Numbered from the stretch's first letter, positions 22,431 through 34,829 are shown. The stretch is 64,000 nt of DNA from Lantana camara (GCA_037501455.1 CM074858.1:45009001-45073000); one strand, 5' to 3'. A program made the numbers and translations. Notes: a model not told the origin generated them from the sequence alone.

Positions 22431-23431
22431 TTCCAGCCCCATTTTCGATCAACAATTTGATCCTTCGTTAATCATATTAACATCCTACCACAACCCTCGT
22501 ATTCTGGCATTTGTGTGTGCCCCTTTAGGTTCATTATTTGATTAGCAGTGACAGTAATTAATTAATTCCCATAATTAATTAATCACTTCACAAATCAAAC
22601 TATCGTAATCTAGCAATGGGTGTGTGACCCCTAGCCGAATAACGAAATAAATCGAAGAACCTTTCAGTCAATGACAATCAGTGAAATACGATCCTCCTAT
22701 AATTCCTTCTCTCAATCAAGAACTAAGGCATGAGAATATTCTTAGAGCCTCAATATTCTTGATCTTTAAAGTTAAAGTTCGTTTCATATCCATTTAGATC
22801 TCAATCCAAGAAAACCCCATTTTCTTGAAGTCTTGATCTTTTATCCACCTTGGCCAAGGGTTTAATATTTAATGGACTACGAACAATCAATCAGTAAGAG
22901 ACCATTCTTGTTCTTGACACGTGTAGGTCCTTTATCGATTCTACTAGTTCTACATATGCCACTTGTATAATCCCAACATAGGCCGTGGTTCAGGTGTCTA
23001 TATGGCGACGCCCTATTGAGCCTATATCAAAGATTACAGAGTTAGATCATATGAGACATTACAGAATCTCAAGTCTAAGGATTATTAATCATGTCATTGA
23101 CCTGTGAGATATTTCCTAATCTTGAAGTTTCTAGGAGACTTCTTTTCCTATTTAGGAATGTTCTCACGCGGGACATGTCAGTGATGAAGTTCTGGTAACA
23201 ATCACCCTTATGTATTATGAACTCATCAACATATGCACTTATCATTCCATGAAACTGAATGATCCTTCAAAAGGACATAATCACATAAGCACCTCTCAAC
23301 GGAGTCAAGGTCGACACTCCCATTGTCTGTCGGACTCATCGACTTGGAGAATTTTCTAATCCTCGCCTATGGAATTAAGAACTTGTTTCATGTGCCGTTC
23401 CCATAAGGGCAAAGTTCTTAACGGCCTCATC

Positions 23432-26400
23432 TGTGACACCCCGTCTCTCCGACGAGCCAGGTATGAAGTCACGAGAGGCTTTTCCGACGTTTTAATTCTT
23501 CTTTTGATTTAATTTATACGTTGAATTAATTGTTTAAGTGATTTATATGCTCTAATTGTTTAATTTTCATGTTTTAACTTTCGTATTTAATTTTCCTATT
23601 TTGAATTTTATTTCCCAAGTATGCTAATTTCGTGAATTATGTGATATACGTGATTTAAGTATGTAATTATTTGACTTTAAAATTTTTGGACTTAATTGAA
23701 AACTTGGCTTTGGACTTAATTGCAACTTTTTGAAAGTTTTGGACCTAATTGAAAAATAGCCATTTTAATAAAATTTTATTTATTTAATTCGTTTAATTTA
23801 ATTTAATTTAATTTATTATTTCTGGAAATTTAATTTTTATTATTTGAATAATATGCTCATTTGTTGAAATGTGTTGCGTTTGTGTTCGATTTGAGATCGA
23901 AATTTTGTGCTTTTCTGATATGTTGGAGATTTGTGAGTTATGAATTCGTTTATGTGTTCATTTTAAATTTTTGGACTTGTTCAAAATGGTAACGCACCAT
24001 TTTAATTGTTTTGGGGACTCGAGGGCCTAACTAGTTTTAGCACGCCTTGTGTTCCGGAATTTATATCTTGAGCTTGGGAATTTGGATTCGAATTCTGGAA
24101 GTGGCAACGGACTCGTAACAAGATTTTCAAGCTAAGGAACCTATTCTCACATTTTTCTAAGCCATTTGATACTCCGAAATTTGCCCGAAAAAACTGACTC
24201 GCGCACATATGACCACCTTTCACTAATTTGCACATAAGTCCCTCATCTTTTAACTTTTTCATATGAAACCTGGGCCCACAATCCACTAACTCAATTTTCT
24301 ATAAGCATTTGCTTCCTTAATACCAATCCACGAACAAGAAAGAAGAGGAAAAATCAGAGTTTGGAGCAGCAGCAGTCCATTCCCGTCACCTTCACCCCAA
24401 GGCCATATTTGAGCTTCAAACTTCATTTTCTTCCATCATCTTCAAGAGGTAAGTACATATTTTTTTATCTCCATACTTATGTGGTCTTTTCCATCTATAA
24501 ATTCCAGATTTTGAGGCATGTTTGGTAGGGTTTTGCTCTATGACATGAATAGTTAGGTTTATGTTCTTATTTGAATTCCATGACTTCCTTAGTGTTTCTT
24601 CTTGATTTGAGGATGGAATCTTGATCACTTATGCTTCAATTATTGTTGTATATACCTGACTTTGATGGTGGTTGAAGTATGGAGAAGTTACCATTAATGT
24701 TCTTGAGAATATGGTAGTGTTATGCATGAGTTTGGCACGAATTTCATTCCTTCCAGCCTGCTATTCATTTTTGCCTTGATTGCTGGAGTTTATGACCTGA
24801 TTTGCTCCCTTCTTTCATGCTTTATCATGTCTAGATGGAGTGGTATTTTGCATCTCCTTAGCGACTGAAATCGTCTCCCCGGGCGGGGAGATTTTGAGCA
24901 AGAAAGTACCCGACTGGGTCCTTCTAATGCAGATTGATTCTGTATAATATGTACCTGGGAGGGTACTTTTATGAGCAAAATCTTCCCCGGGCGGGGAGAT
25001 GGGGTGATGAATGGCTGCAGTTTATTTCATTCCTTTTCGCATGATGTACCTGAACTTTGCATGGATTTCTTTTGTCCCTTTTTGTATGGTTGTTACGTGA
25101 GAATGCTTGAATGGTTGAGAATCATTCATGATTTGAATCATTGACAACTTTGTTTGGAATTTCTTTATGCTATTCATGGCGTTATTTGTGATAAAGGCTG
25201 CTAGTACGTGTGATATGTATATATGTAAAATATGTAATAAATGTTATAAGATGATTTGCAGCAGCCATGTATCTTTAATGCATGACATTAATTAATGTTT
25301 GATTTGCATGCATGTACGCATATACTATATGTTATATGTTATTTATTTAATTTATTTGATTTAGTTTATGTGATTTAATCTTTATTCGATCTCGCACGCA
25401 TGACTTTCGTGTTCCGTTTTGTGTTATCTAATGCTCTCTTTTTATTCTGTTATGACTTATATGCTATGTGAACATGTTATACCATATGTTAAATGGCTTG
25501 AATGAATTTTATAAATTTATTTGATACAAGTTTTACGTGATTTGAACTTGAACGCCTTAAATGGCATCTTCTAGCATTTCATTTGCATCCATTTGCATTC
25601 TTTTGCATCGCCGTGCGTCTTATTGGTTCATGACTGAGTCTAAGTCGTAAGTTTGTATTTGTTTGTCTCAGAGTTTGGTTTGGGAGGTGTCGGTTCCACC
25701 ATTTAGTTCCTTCTTGACCATCATTGCTCATCCTTTGGTACTTTCGGTAAAGGTGAGGTTTAGCTTTATTTTCTTTTAGTTAATGTGACCTACGACCCTA
25801 TATGCTCGTTTTTAAGCCCGCATGTGAATATATATACTATGTGTATATTAAATATGTGTCTTATAATATGTTATGAATCTTGTTAATTTGATTTAATACG
25901 AATTCTTCTGAAATTATACGTATGGGCGTATACAGGCTTAAAATGGTTTTGCAACGAGGCTATGCTCCAAACTGTGTAGTGTCAAGCGAACTATGGATCT
26001 CCCTCAGCATACTATGAATTTGGAAGATACGGAGAGGTACGTGTATAGCATATGCCGAGTTACACGGTAAGGTATGTTTCTTAAGTATGAATCGTATGTT
26101 TCTAGGTTTCGCGAGTTAGGTATGTTTCTTATGAGTCTTATGTTTCTTACGAATCTTATGAATCCCTGGGCCCCGGAGGTGTGGGTAAGGGAGACCCGGT
26201 GTAGTTGTTGGGGTCGCCGGTTATCACCCCTGTGCACACGCTCCTTTGAAGTACCTACGCACGACTCTAAGGGAGATGGAGAAGGCGTGGTGCTTTGAGT
26301 CTTCGGCTGAGGCTAGAGAAGGTACGTTGTGAGTTCGCGACCTCACGTATATTGAGTTGCACGATGTGGGCCCGTAACTCGTGTGCAGACTTCCGGAGAA

Positions 26401-27239
26401 CGTTGGAATACGGGAATATGAATCTTTGAATTTATGAATCTTATGAATTTATGAGTTTATGCTTCCTTATGAATCTTTTGAGTGTTTTGATTAAGGAGTA
26501 AGGTTGGAGACCCGTACTCGCCAGGTATTTGAATTCTTTTGTTATGTTGATTATGAAACGGGATAGGAGAGTTTGTTTACAATATGAGACTTCTACGCTA
26601 AGTTATGAATCGGTCTGAATCTATTTGAATCCCTATGAGTTTTAATATGAATCTCTATGCGTTTTCGAAATCTATAAATCCTAACGAATATATGAATAAG
26701 TATGAGTTCTTTTGGAAAAATGGCTTTGGTGTGTAAAACCCTATTCCCGGTTTATAGTCTTTCATTTAATACGTGCTTTGCTCTATATATATATGTGTGT
26801 GAGTGTGCGTTAGCCCCCCTCACTCAGTCGGTGGACTGACCCTCGCCTTTCAACTTTCAGTTTGCAGGTTGGGCTTGCTAGGCGGAGTCTTGAGTCGGTC
26901 GGGTTAAAGTCTTCTAGTTCGAGTTGCATTTTTATTTGCATTCAGTCATGCTTTTGTATATGGTTCGATTGTGGAAATTGATGTATGTATATGTTATCAT
27001 ATGGTTAATGAATTTCTATTTTGTTTATTTTTGTGGAATTATCTTCTTGGATTTCGTTACATGCTTCCGTTTTTCTTGTTGTTTTGTGCGCTCTTGTCCT
27101 GTCTTAGCTCCGCCTGGCTTAGCGTGTGCTTATAGGTTCCCGTTCGCTTAGTCTTCGGCTCATGTATGGATTTCTATTTCATAAGTGGGTTCGGGGCTAG
27201 GTACGGGGGATGTGGTGGCTCGCCGCTCCGGGCGCTACA
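23432..27239 (+). repeat. Element D 5' LTR (Gypsy), 3808 bp
   Basis: Starts TGTGACACCCC and ends CCGGGCGCTACA, followed nine bases in by a Met-tRNA primer site. It shares the layout of the G LTR: a donor-like AG|GTAAGT at 24449, hairpins at 24874-24999, an acceptor-like TCTCAG ending at 25671, a second donor-like AAG|GTGAGG at 25753, an acceptor-like TTGCAG ending at 26867, and the tail 'gctaggcgg...tagcgtgtg'. Confidence 0.9.
24874..24999 (+). repeat. Hairpin pair in the D LTR
   Basis: tctccccgggcggggaga (24874-24891) and tcttccccgggcggggaga (24981-24999), 107 bp apart. The GC-rich core resembles the other clusters but the arms are family-specific (TCTCCCC/GGGGAGA). Confidence 0.75.
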
Positions 27240-27247
27240 TCTTAAAG

Positions 27248-27259
27248 TGGTATCAGAGC
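27248..27259 (+). other. Element D primer binding site
   Basis: TGGTATCAGAGC, complementary to initiator Met-tRNA, in the context 'cttaaag' before and 'tccgggttgcaaaa' after, as in G and C. Confidence 0.9.
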
Positions 27260-29254
27260 TCCGGGTTGCAAAATCGAAGTTCTAGTGTCGTGTTGTGTCA
27301 AGTATAGGTCGTACGGCGTAGGAACAACGTGTTAATGTGTGCATTACATTAAGATATGTGACTTTCTTGAATTATGTGTCTTAAAATTTCTACCTTCTTT
27401 TCATTATTGTTGTTGTTGCATACTTTATGTGCGCTAGTTGTTCCATCTACGTGCCATAATCACTCACTAACCTCATGCATCGTAGTTTTGCCTCCCTTAT
27501 GTGTTGTCGGTTAATATCTCAAAATGGTCAACCCCTCAACTCAACGGCCATGGCACTGAGTTGAAATTGGGATAAAGTAGAGATAAAGACTCTTCATAAT
27601 CGTGTAGTTCTCACAAAGATAACCAATCCACAAAGGTGATGGGCAAGATAGCTCGATTTGAAGGAAGAGATCTTATGTTCTTGTCGAGCACATCATTTTC
27701 GAAGAGCAAATCCCATGCACCATTGTGGAGGACCTAATACTAGCAATAAGAAGTGTTGAAAAAAAAAGGAGTTGGGGGTATAATTAAAAGGAGAAGATTG
27801 GTACCACATTACGTAAATCTCCTCTGTACCTACTTGAGGTATCGGCTTGGAATTTGAGATGGAAGGTCTTTTCAATGATGAAAAATCAAGAAAAGTATTG
27901 AAGCGAGAAGTGGAACCCGAAATAAGTATGAACCCAATTCTTAGGAGGTGAAGCGATTGATTTGCTATTCAACCTAAATATCAAGGTCGGGTGGATGGTG
28001 GTGCACTAAAGAAGGATCAATAACTCTTCCTTCCTCGAGTGTATAATATTCAAAGGAAGAAAATATTGTTGGGGAAAACTTAAAATGAAATAATTTAAGG
28101 GAAATCAAAGGTCCTCTTCTTTCTCTATAATTTCCGAGAGTTGCTTCGGCTAGAGCATTTTCTTCAACAAGAAACTTACCATAGATACAATTTAGTGAAG
28201 GAAGGAATGGGAATCGTTGAGAAATTAGGAAGTTGGAAGTTTAAATCTTCTGAGGGAATAAAAAGGTCGACTCATGTTGTTAGAATACTCGAAAGTAATT
28301 GAAGGAGTCCAAAGAATTAGTTCAAATCTTGGAGGGGATTAGAGAAGATTTTCAAGAAATGGAAACCGGGATCGAGTTTAGAGCTTGGAGCAAGAGTATT
28401 CGGGAAGCTCTTCAGGTCGAATCTAAGAAATTGAAAGGAAGGAGCCGAGTAAGAAGAATGGAATCAGGAGGTAATTGCATTCATTGCACGAACATCCATC
28501 CCCATTGTATTTTTATATTTATTTGTTATGTATCGCCATTACTTGTTGCTTCCTTGTTTGAATTGTTGACCAACGTGACGCATAGCATAAGCAAACCTAA
28601 CTCGACATGCATGAGCTTAATGTTTCCTTGATAACTTGCAATTGAGGGAAGTCTTCCTTCGTGATGGTAAAAACCGGGGTAAGAAGGAAATAGTGACTCC
28701 GAAGTTTCGGTTGAAGTTATAACAAAAAGTTAAGGGACACTACGTAATGGGAAGGATTCTCTAAGGATGGGTATTCAAGGAAGTGTTAAAGGGAAAAACT
28801 AAAACTACGATTTGGGAACAAGTATTCGGACCCAATTTTTAGAGGGTAAACAAAAAACCCTAGGTTCTAGCGTAATTTTAATCAAGCTCCACAAGACCGT
28901 CTAACCCGAGTAAAGAGCAAAAGGAAAATCTTGAAAATGCCTTAACGCGAGGTCCAGACTAATGATAAATCGATGGGATTCGTACGAACCTAGGTAAACT
29001 AAGTTCTGTAAGGGATAAGCAATGAAGGTCGACAAAAACGGTTCGAATATAATAGGGGGTAGTGGATTATGGGCAATACGGACCATCAAGGAAGAATTCT
29101 AATTAAACCAATCCATTGGGAGTCAAACTCGGGCAATATGAAGGAGAAGAAGAAAAATTGGGACACCTTGGATTCCGGGGATTGGAGTTCACTTTCCAGA
29201 TCCAATCTGGATTGTCGGGCTGTGAAGTTGAATTAGGAGATATGAAGCAACAAA
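27260..29254 (+). other. Element D interior (non-coding)
   Basis: The first 250 bases resemble the post-primer leader of C and H (a 'gtcgtgttgtgtcaa...ggtcgtacggcgtagg' pattern). The rest has no gag or pol motif; the longest open frames (about 110 residues, 28299-28631) show no recognisable domain. Purine-rich stretches dominate 28300-29200. Either D is another non-autonomous element or its coding part was lost in forming the chimera. Confidence 0.55.
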
Positions 29255-29517
29255 TGGTATCAGATCCGGGGCTTGGGCCGGTGTGCCAGCGAGGACCCTG
29301 GGCTCCCATAGGGGGGTGGATGTAATGTCCCACATCGGAGGAAGAGGAGAACTAAGCCTTCCTTATAAGGGGGTGGATACCTCTTCCCTGTAGAGGCCTT
29401 TTCCTGGGTGGGCGCCTTTGGCTTAAATTCCACCGGGAAGAAAAAAACCGTGAGGCTATGCCCACTTATGGATAGCAAAGCGGACAATATCTACAGGTGG
29501 GTTTTCGGACTGTTACA
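29255..29517 (+). mobile_element. TRIM-like 3' end: primer-site-like, polypurine tract and 197-bp LTR
   Basis: A primer-site-like tggtatcagatcc (29255-29267) is followed only about 50 bp later by a polypurine tract (ataggggggtgga, 29308-29320) and then a 197-bp sequence with TG...CA ends (29321-29517: TGTAATGTCCCACATCGG … GACTGTTACA). LTRs starting with a 'TGT...CCCACATCGG' motif and tiny interiors are typical of terminal-repeat retrotransposons in miniature. No matching 5' LTR precedes the primer site; element D sequence is there instead. Confidence 0.6.
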
Positions 29518-29522
29518 TCATC

Positions 29523-29700
29523 GGATTAGGGGACTTCAAAACATGCATAACACAGTCAACCTAAACAGACATAAATAAGCACATAAAGAAGTGATTGCCT
29601 ATGAACAAAATCATCTCGTTTATTATTCAAAGACTGTTTGTGATTTTACAAGGAAATAGTAAAGCATAAAAAGACTGCTTTAAGGGCACTATTTCTAACA
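29523..29700 (-). repeat. Element E 3' LTR, inner part
   Basis: The minus strand starts TGTTAGAAATAGTGCCCT at 29700, matching the start of LTR I (TGTTAGGAATAGTGCCCT at 61801). It continues 'cccctaatcc' and joins 23431 across element D and its duplicated TCATC. Confidence 0.9.
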
Positions 29701-29716
29701 ATCTCCCACTTGCCCG
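29701..29716 (-). other. Element E polypurine tract
   Basis: The minus strand reads gggcaagtgggagat next to the LTR start TGTTAGAAA, the usual Copia arrangement. Confidence 0.85.
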
Positions 29717-29719
29717 TCA

Positions 29720-30215
29720 AAGCCATTCAGATGCTAATCTAAGTCCCATCTTCTGAAGATGTCCTTCGAAAGCCTGTTGACTAAGGGCTTTTGTAAGTGG
29801 ATCTGCCATGTTATCTGTCGGTGTGACCCTTTTAATTTGCACATCTCCCTCTTGATTATATCACAGATTAAGTGATACTTCCTCAAAATGTGCTTGGTCC
29901 TTTGGTGAGATCTTGGTTCTCTTGATTGAGCAACCGCCCCTGTGTTGTCACAAAACACTGTCAAGGGGTTTTTAATGCTAGGAACTACACCCAACTCGTA
30001 GATGAAGTTTCTTACCCAAACACCTTCCTTAGTTGCATCGTTTGCAGCTAAGTATTTGGCCTCAGTGGTCAAATCTGTGTTGGTCGCTTGCTTGGAACTT
30101 TTCTAACTCACTGCTCCGTCATTCAGGCAGAATATGTATCCTGATATGGATTTAAAGTCATCCATGTCCGATACAAAGCTTGCATCACAATATCCTCTAA
30201 TGACAAGATCTTACT
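29720..30215 (-). pseudogene. Element E RNase H, broken
   Basis: The minus strand carries the first catalytic motif GYCDASF (about 30200-30180), TTEAKYLAANDATKEGVW (from 30069), FCDNTGA and the HQRTKHI region. An in-frame TAG sits between the first two motifs (where Copia elements normally have Trp before K-S-S-K-Q), and the C-terminal part shifts frame before the stop at 29734. It would normally degrade the RNA strand during reverse transcription. Confidence 0.85.
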
Positions 30216-31290
30216 GGCCTCCGTAATCTGAGAACAAATCCTTAGTTCTTCTTAAGTACTTAAGGATGTTCTTTATAGCAGTCCAGTGACCTTCACCAAG
30301 GTCAGATTGGAATCGGCTTGTTATACTGAGTGCATAAGCCACATCCAGTGGAGTACATAACATTGCATACATTATGCTTCCTATTGCTGATGCATAAGGA
30401 ACTTTGGACATCCTGGACTTTTCAAGTTCAGTCTTGGGACATAGATTCTTCAAAAGAACTGTTCCCGGGCCTATTGGAAGTTTCCCTCCTTTGAAATCTT
30501 CCATACTAAACCTCTTTAGTATTTTGTCTACGTAAACCGACTGTGATAATCCTAATAATCTCCTAGATCTATCCAGATACATCTTTATCCCGAGAATGTA
30601 GGATGCATCACCAAGATCCTTCATCTTAAATTGGTTCGATAACCAAGACTTTGTTACCTTCATGTCATCCTTCGCATTCCCAATGAGGAGGATGTTATCT
30701 ACATAAAGTATCAGAAATTGAACCGAGGTTTCCAATACTTTCTTGTACACGCAGGACTTATTCGGATTTTGAATAAAGCCAAACGATTTGACCGCTTCAT
30801 CTAATTGAATGTTCCAATTCCTAGAAGCTTGTTTCAATCCATAGATTGATCTTTGAAGCTTACAAACCTTTTGTTCGCTCCCACTGAATGTGAAACCCAT
30901 AGGTTGCTCCATGTAAATGTCTTTGTCAATATCTCCATTGAGAAAGGCAGTTTTCACATCCATTTACCATATCTCATAGTCATAATATGCAGTAATGACA
31001 ACTAAGATCCGAATGGATTTTTGCATTGCAACTGGTGAGAAGGTTTCATCAAAGTCTACACCTGGTCTTTGAGTGAAACCTTTATCAACTAATCTTGCTT
31101 TAAATCCTGCCATGCTTCCATCTACTCCAAGCTTGTGCTTATATATCTATTTGCATCCTATGTGCCTGATCCCATCGGGTGGATCAACCAAGGTCCAAAC
31201 TTGATTAGAGTACATGGAATCCATTTCGGATTTCATTGCTTCTTTCCACTGTTTAGAGTCCGAATCTAATAGTGCCTCCTCATAAGTTAA
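30216..31290 (-). pseudogene. Element E reverse transcriptase, broken
   Basis: A Copia-type polymerase. The minus strand includes MDVKTAFLNGDI (from 30963), YGLKQASRNWN, LILYVDNILLIG and YILGIKMYLDRSRRL. The catalytic box is YVDN where YVDD is expected, so the second catalytic Asp is lost. Upstream of 30963 the same protein continues ('GFTQRPGVDFDETFSPVA', about 31080) but is cut by an in-frame TAA just before MDVK and a TAG near 31155, where Trp is usual. The best relatives I can name are Tork/Angela-like Copia elements; the exact clade is uncertain. Confidence 0.9.
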
Positions 31291-31329
31291 TGGATCATTA
31301 TCCATTTGAGATGTTTGGTGGAGAAAACC

Positions 31330-32600
31330 TTACAATCTCTTTGGTTGTCTAGGAATGGGTTCAGAACGTCTTACTAGAGGAGGATTTATGAGTGTATCAC
31401 TCTCTTGGATTGGCTGAGGGACGTTAGTCTCCAAACTTGGCGTGGGACCTTGGTCTCGAACCTCTTCGAGTTCTGTGATCTTGCCTTTCTTTTCTTTAAG
31501 GAACGAGTCCTCAAGGAAAGTAACATTTCTTGACACAAAGACCTTTTGTTCAAGAGGGTCGTAGAAATAATATCCTATTGACTCTTTAGAATATCCTACG
31601 AAGTTGCACAAGCTTGATATAGCTTCAAGCTTATCTCCCACTATCCTCTTCACGTAAGCAGGACAACCCCAAATTCTTAGGTAAGAATAATTAGGGATTT
31701 TGCCAAACCACATTTCAAATGGGGTCTTGGGTACAGATTTGGAGGGAACAAGATTCAGAATCTTAACAGGTGCTTCTAAGGCATAACCCCAAAATGAAGG
31801 TGGTAATTCAATGAAGCTCATCTTGCAACGAACCATATCAAGTAGGGTTCTGTTCCTTCTTTCCAAAACTCCATTTAATTAAGGAGTTCCCGGAGGAGTC
31901 CATTGAGAGATAATTCCATTATCTCTGAGATGACTAAGGAATTCGTCACTTAGATACTCGCCACCTTGATCAGATCGAAGTGTCTTAATCTTGTGAACGG
32001 TTTAGTTCTCAACCTCCTTTTGAGATTCTAAGAATTTCTTAAAGGCTTCAAATTTATACTTCATTAAGTACACATAACCAAAACGACTAAAGTCGTCTAT
32101 AAAGGTTATGAAATAATGATGATTGATTCTCGTACTTACACTTAGTGGTCCACAGACATCAGTATGGATTAAATCTAATACTGTAGTGATTGATTCTCGT
32201 ACTTACACTTAGTGGTCCACAGACATCAGTATAGATTAAATCTAATACTATAGTGGAACGTTCCACTTTACCATTAAAGGGAGTTTTGGCCATTTTTCCT
32301 TTTAGACATGATTCATAATGAGTTAACTCTTTGATTTCATTATCATCGAATGATCCAAAATCAGCTAACTTAGCAATCCTATCTTTAGAAATATACCCTA
32401 AACGCGCGTGCCATAAAGAAGCCGAGATCTTGTCATCTCTTTTGCGTTTGTTTAATTGTTGTTTATTCAAAATATTAGTGTCTTTAGTTGTATAAAGTCC
32501 ATTAGATAATGTACCAAGTAAAACAGAAGTTTTATTCTTCTTAAGATAAAAGTTTCCATTTCTAGAAAAAGTCTTAAAACCTTCGCAATCAAGTATTGGA
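31330..32600 (-). pseudogene. Element E integrase with GAG-pre-integrase domain, broken
   Basis: From the high end: SLWHARLGYISKDRI (GAG-pre-integrase, about 32420), TDVCGPLS (first catalytic Asp), 'TFIDDFSRFGYVYLMK', SDQGGEYLSD (second Asp, about 31975), then GVLERRNRTLLD (Glu, about 31870-31840) and the downstream 'GYALEAPVKILNLVPSKSVP', 'FEMWFGKIP' and 'FVGYSKESIGYYFYDP' segments. Two in-frame TAA codons, each one transition from Gln, and a 67-bp duplication break the frame. Confidence 0.88.
32121..32254. repeat. 67-bp tandem duplication inside E integrase
   Basis: 'gattgattctcgtacttaca' begins at 32121 and again at 32188; the two 67-base copies differ at about two positions (tatggatt/tatagatt, tactgtag/tactatag). 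Since 67 is not a multiple of three, the duplication shifts the frame just after the first catalytic Asp. Confidence 0.9.
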
Positions 32601-32620
32601 ATGGAAATGATATTACGAAT

Positions 32621-33726
32621 TGTTGACCTCTTTATTACTTAAATGGTAAGTTTTGATGCTTCCAAGATATTTGATATATTTGTGCATCTTTCCATATATT
32701 TTTGTATCACATGTTTTATTCTAGCATGGAAAGATTATTTGAATTGCAAAAAATCATTCCTTAATTACCTTGATTGTAAATCACGATTTTATGGATCCTT
32801 TGATTGATTTTTTCCATACATATATTTGTCACATGCTTAGAATCTTTATTAGTATGGAAAGTGATGACCTGGTACTTTTGAAATTATTCTGGAATTTCGC
32901 TGAAAATCTTTTCTTTTGTACTAGAATCAATCCCAAACGGCTCCTACCTTATTTTACAAATTATAATCGTTGTATTACTTGTATTTAAGAGAGAAATCTT
33001 GTGAGAAATCAAAAGGGAGAAAAAGTGTGCTAAACCAACATAGTGAAAACGAGAATATTGAGTTTCATATACGGTTTGGTGATTTCTTCTAATTCTTATT
33101 TCTTGTTTGTTGTCTCGAGGGACTTTGGAGGTGAAGAGAGAAAACTTAAGCTCAAGAATCACTTGGGGCAAGTTGAGTTGTGCAGGGTTACTGGGTCGTG
33201 GAAGTAGTTGGTCGATAGCTAGTTCCAGCTACGTGTGAGTGACGTTAAGCATACTACACTGAGGTCGTGGAAGCTGAGTGGTCACGATACTATCGCCAAA
33301 ATGAGTCACGCTATGTTGTTGTCAAGATTGGTGATCGGTTATATTGTATCAACTCTCATAGGGAGTTTTCTAACTCTCTGGTTCTTACTGCTGGAACTTT
33401 ATTTTACTTGTGCTAATTTATTTGAGTGAAACAGGTTTTAAATCCTAAATGAAAACTTGGGGACAGGACGTAGGTCTTCGGACTGAACCTGGATAAATTA
33501 CCGTGTCATTTACTTGCTTTATATATTTTTATTATTGTACTGTCTGCTACTTCGTTATTTTATACAAGTAATTATTTCAAGCAAAGCATGCGCTTAACTC
33601 TGATAAACGGTTTTCTTAAAACCTTAATAATTTTTTTGCGCTTTATAAAGTTTTACAAAATTTTTAAAAGGGTTTTGAGGCCTAATTCAACCCCGCCCCC
33701 CTTCTTAGGCAAAGTCACATTCATCA
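32621..33726 (+). repeat. Element F 5' LTR, 1106 bp
   Basis: Starts TGTTGACCTCTTT and ends CACATTCATCA, directly followed by the primer site. It is clearly diverged from its 3' partner (ttattacttaaatgg versus ttggtacttcaatgg near the start), so F is older than C. Confidence 0.9.
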
Positions 33727-33728
33727 GT

Positions 33729-33740
33729 TGGTACCAGAGC
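33729..33740 (+). other. Element F primer binding site
   Basis: TGGTACCAGAGC: the Met-tRNA primer site with one change from TGGTATCAGAGC, two bases after the LTR. Confidence 0.8.
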
Positions 33741-33786
33741 CTCGTGCTCTATATATTTGGTTTAACAACCTTGAATTAAATATCTA

Positions 33787-34822
33787 ATGGCTTCTTCAAG
33801 TTTTGGTGTATTTGCAGAAGGAATGTCCAATACCAGACCGCCACTCTTTGATGGAACCAACTATGCATCATGGAAACGTCGAATGCAGGAGTTCATCATA
33901 TTATTGGATTATGCTATATGGATGATTGTGGAAGATGAACCGTTAGTTCCAATAAAAGGAGAGGGTGATAAGTAAGTACCAAAGACGAAAAATGAGTATA
34001 CCACTGAGGATATGAAATCTCTCACCATAAATGCCAAAGCAAAGAACGTGATAGCATGTGTATTGGTGCAAGAGGAATACAATTGAGTAAGTACTTGTGA
34101 ATCGGCTAAAGATATGTGGGACACATTACAAGTCACCCACGAAGGTACCAGTCAGGTCTGTGAGGAATGGATTGCTTTGTTGCTGCACCAACTCGAATTG
34201 TTCACCATGAAACCTGATGAAAATATCAGCTAAATGAATTCAAGATTCATGGAGATTGTGAACACGCTTCATGCTCTTGGGCAACTGATTTCGGATAAAG
34301 AAAAGGTGAGGAAGATCCTTAGATCACTTCCTCAAGAGTGGACACCAAAGGTGATTGCCATCCATGAAGCGAAAGATATCAACAACATGAACATGGGAGA
34401 ACTCATTGGTTCTCTCACTGCCCACGAGCTGGTACTTCTCAACAAACAGGTTACTTCCGGATCAAAAACCAGACAGGATATTGCATTTAGTTCTAATCAA
34501 GAAGAGGACGATGATGATTTGGATGAACATGAGATTGATGATGAGATGGCCATAATGGTTCGTAGAATGAAAAAACTTGCTGGTTTCAAAATGAAGTTCC
34601 AGAGAAATAAAAACCAATGAAAAACCAGTCAAGAATCTGAAACAAGTAACTAAATCATATGCTTTGAATGTGGTGAGATTGGACACAAAAAACCAGACTG
34701 TCCTAAACTAAAAAATGCATCCAAATCCACCAAATCCACAAAGATCAAAGGCTTGAAGGTCAGTTTTGAAGACTCCGACAGCAACCCCTTTGATGAAGAG
34801 GAGCTATGTCTAATGGCAAAAT
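33787..34822 (+). pseudogene. Element F gag, broken
   Basis: Begins MASSSFGVFAEGM, then RPPLFDGTNYASWKRRM, the N-terminal motif of Copia gag (UBN2/DUF4219 type). It continues through three in-frame stops (near 33973, 34084 and 34231) into the frame with LRSLPQEWTPKVIAIHEAKD and the segment up to 34620, then a zinc knuckle CFECGEIGHKKPDC (about 34661-34703, CX2CX4HX4C). It would form the particle shell and bind RNA. Confidence 0.88.
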
Positions 34823-34829
34823 AATGAGG

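Larger units (their letters stand above)
21616..23431 (-). repeat. Element E 3' LTR, outer part
   Basis: The minus-strand LTR terminus (…TTAACA) lies at 21616. It is related along its length to the LTR of element I (61801-63951): shared strings include 'aggaaatatctcacaggtca', 'catgaaacaag' and 'gtcccgcgtgagaa/atcccgcgtgagaa'. It is interrupted at 23431 by element D, whose target duplication is TCATC. Combined with 29523-29700 the LTR is about 1994 bp. Confidence 0.85.
23432..29517 (+). mobile_element. Element D: chimeric insertion, Gypsy 5' half with a TRIM-like 3' end
   Basis: The insertion is flanked by a perfect 5-bp duplication, TCATC (23427-23431 and 29518-29522), and the E LTR reads straight through when it is removed. 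The left end is a 3808-bp Gypsy LTR starting TGTGACACCCCG. The right end is a 197-bp LTR-like sequence starting TGTAATGTCCCAC and ending CTGTTACA. The two termini are not copies of each other, so this is not a standard element; it looks like two element ends joined and integrated together. Confidence 0.7.

Noticed and set aside
27248..27259. tRNA gene fragments at the TGGTATCAGAGC sites
   Set aside because: These are 12-base primer binding sites next to LTRs, with no cloverleaf around them.
28299..28631. 110-residue frame in the D interior as a gene
   Set aside because: No domain recognised, biased purine-rich composition at the start, inside a non-coding retroelement interior.
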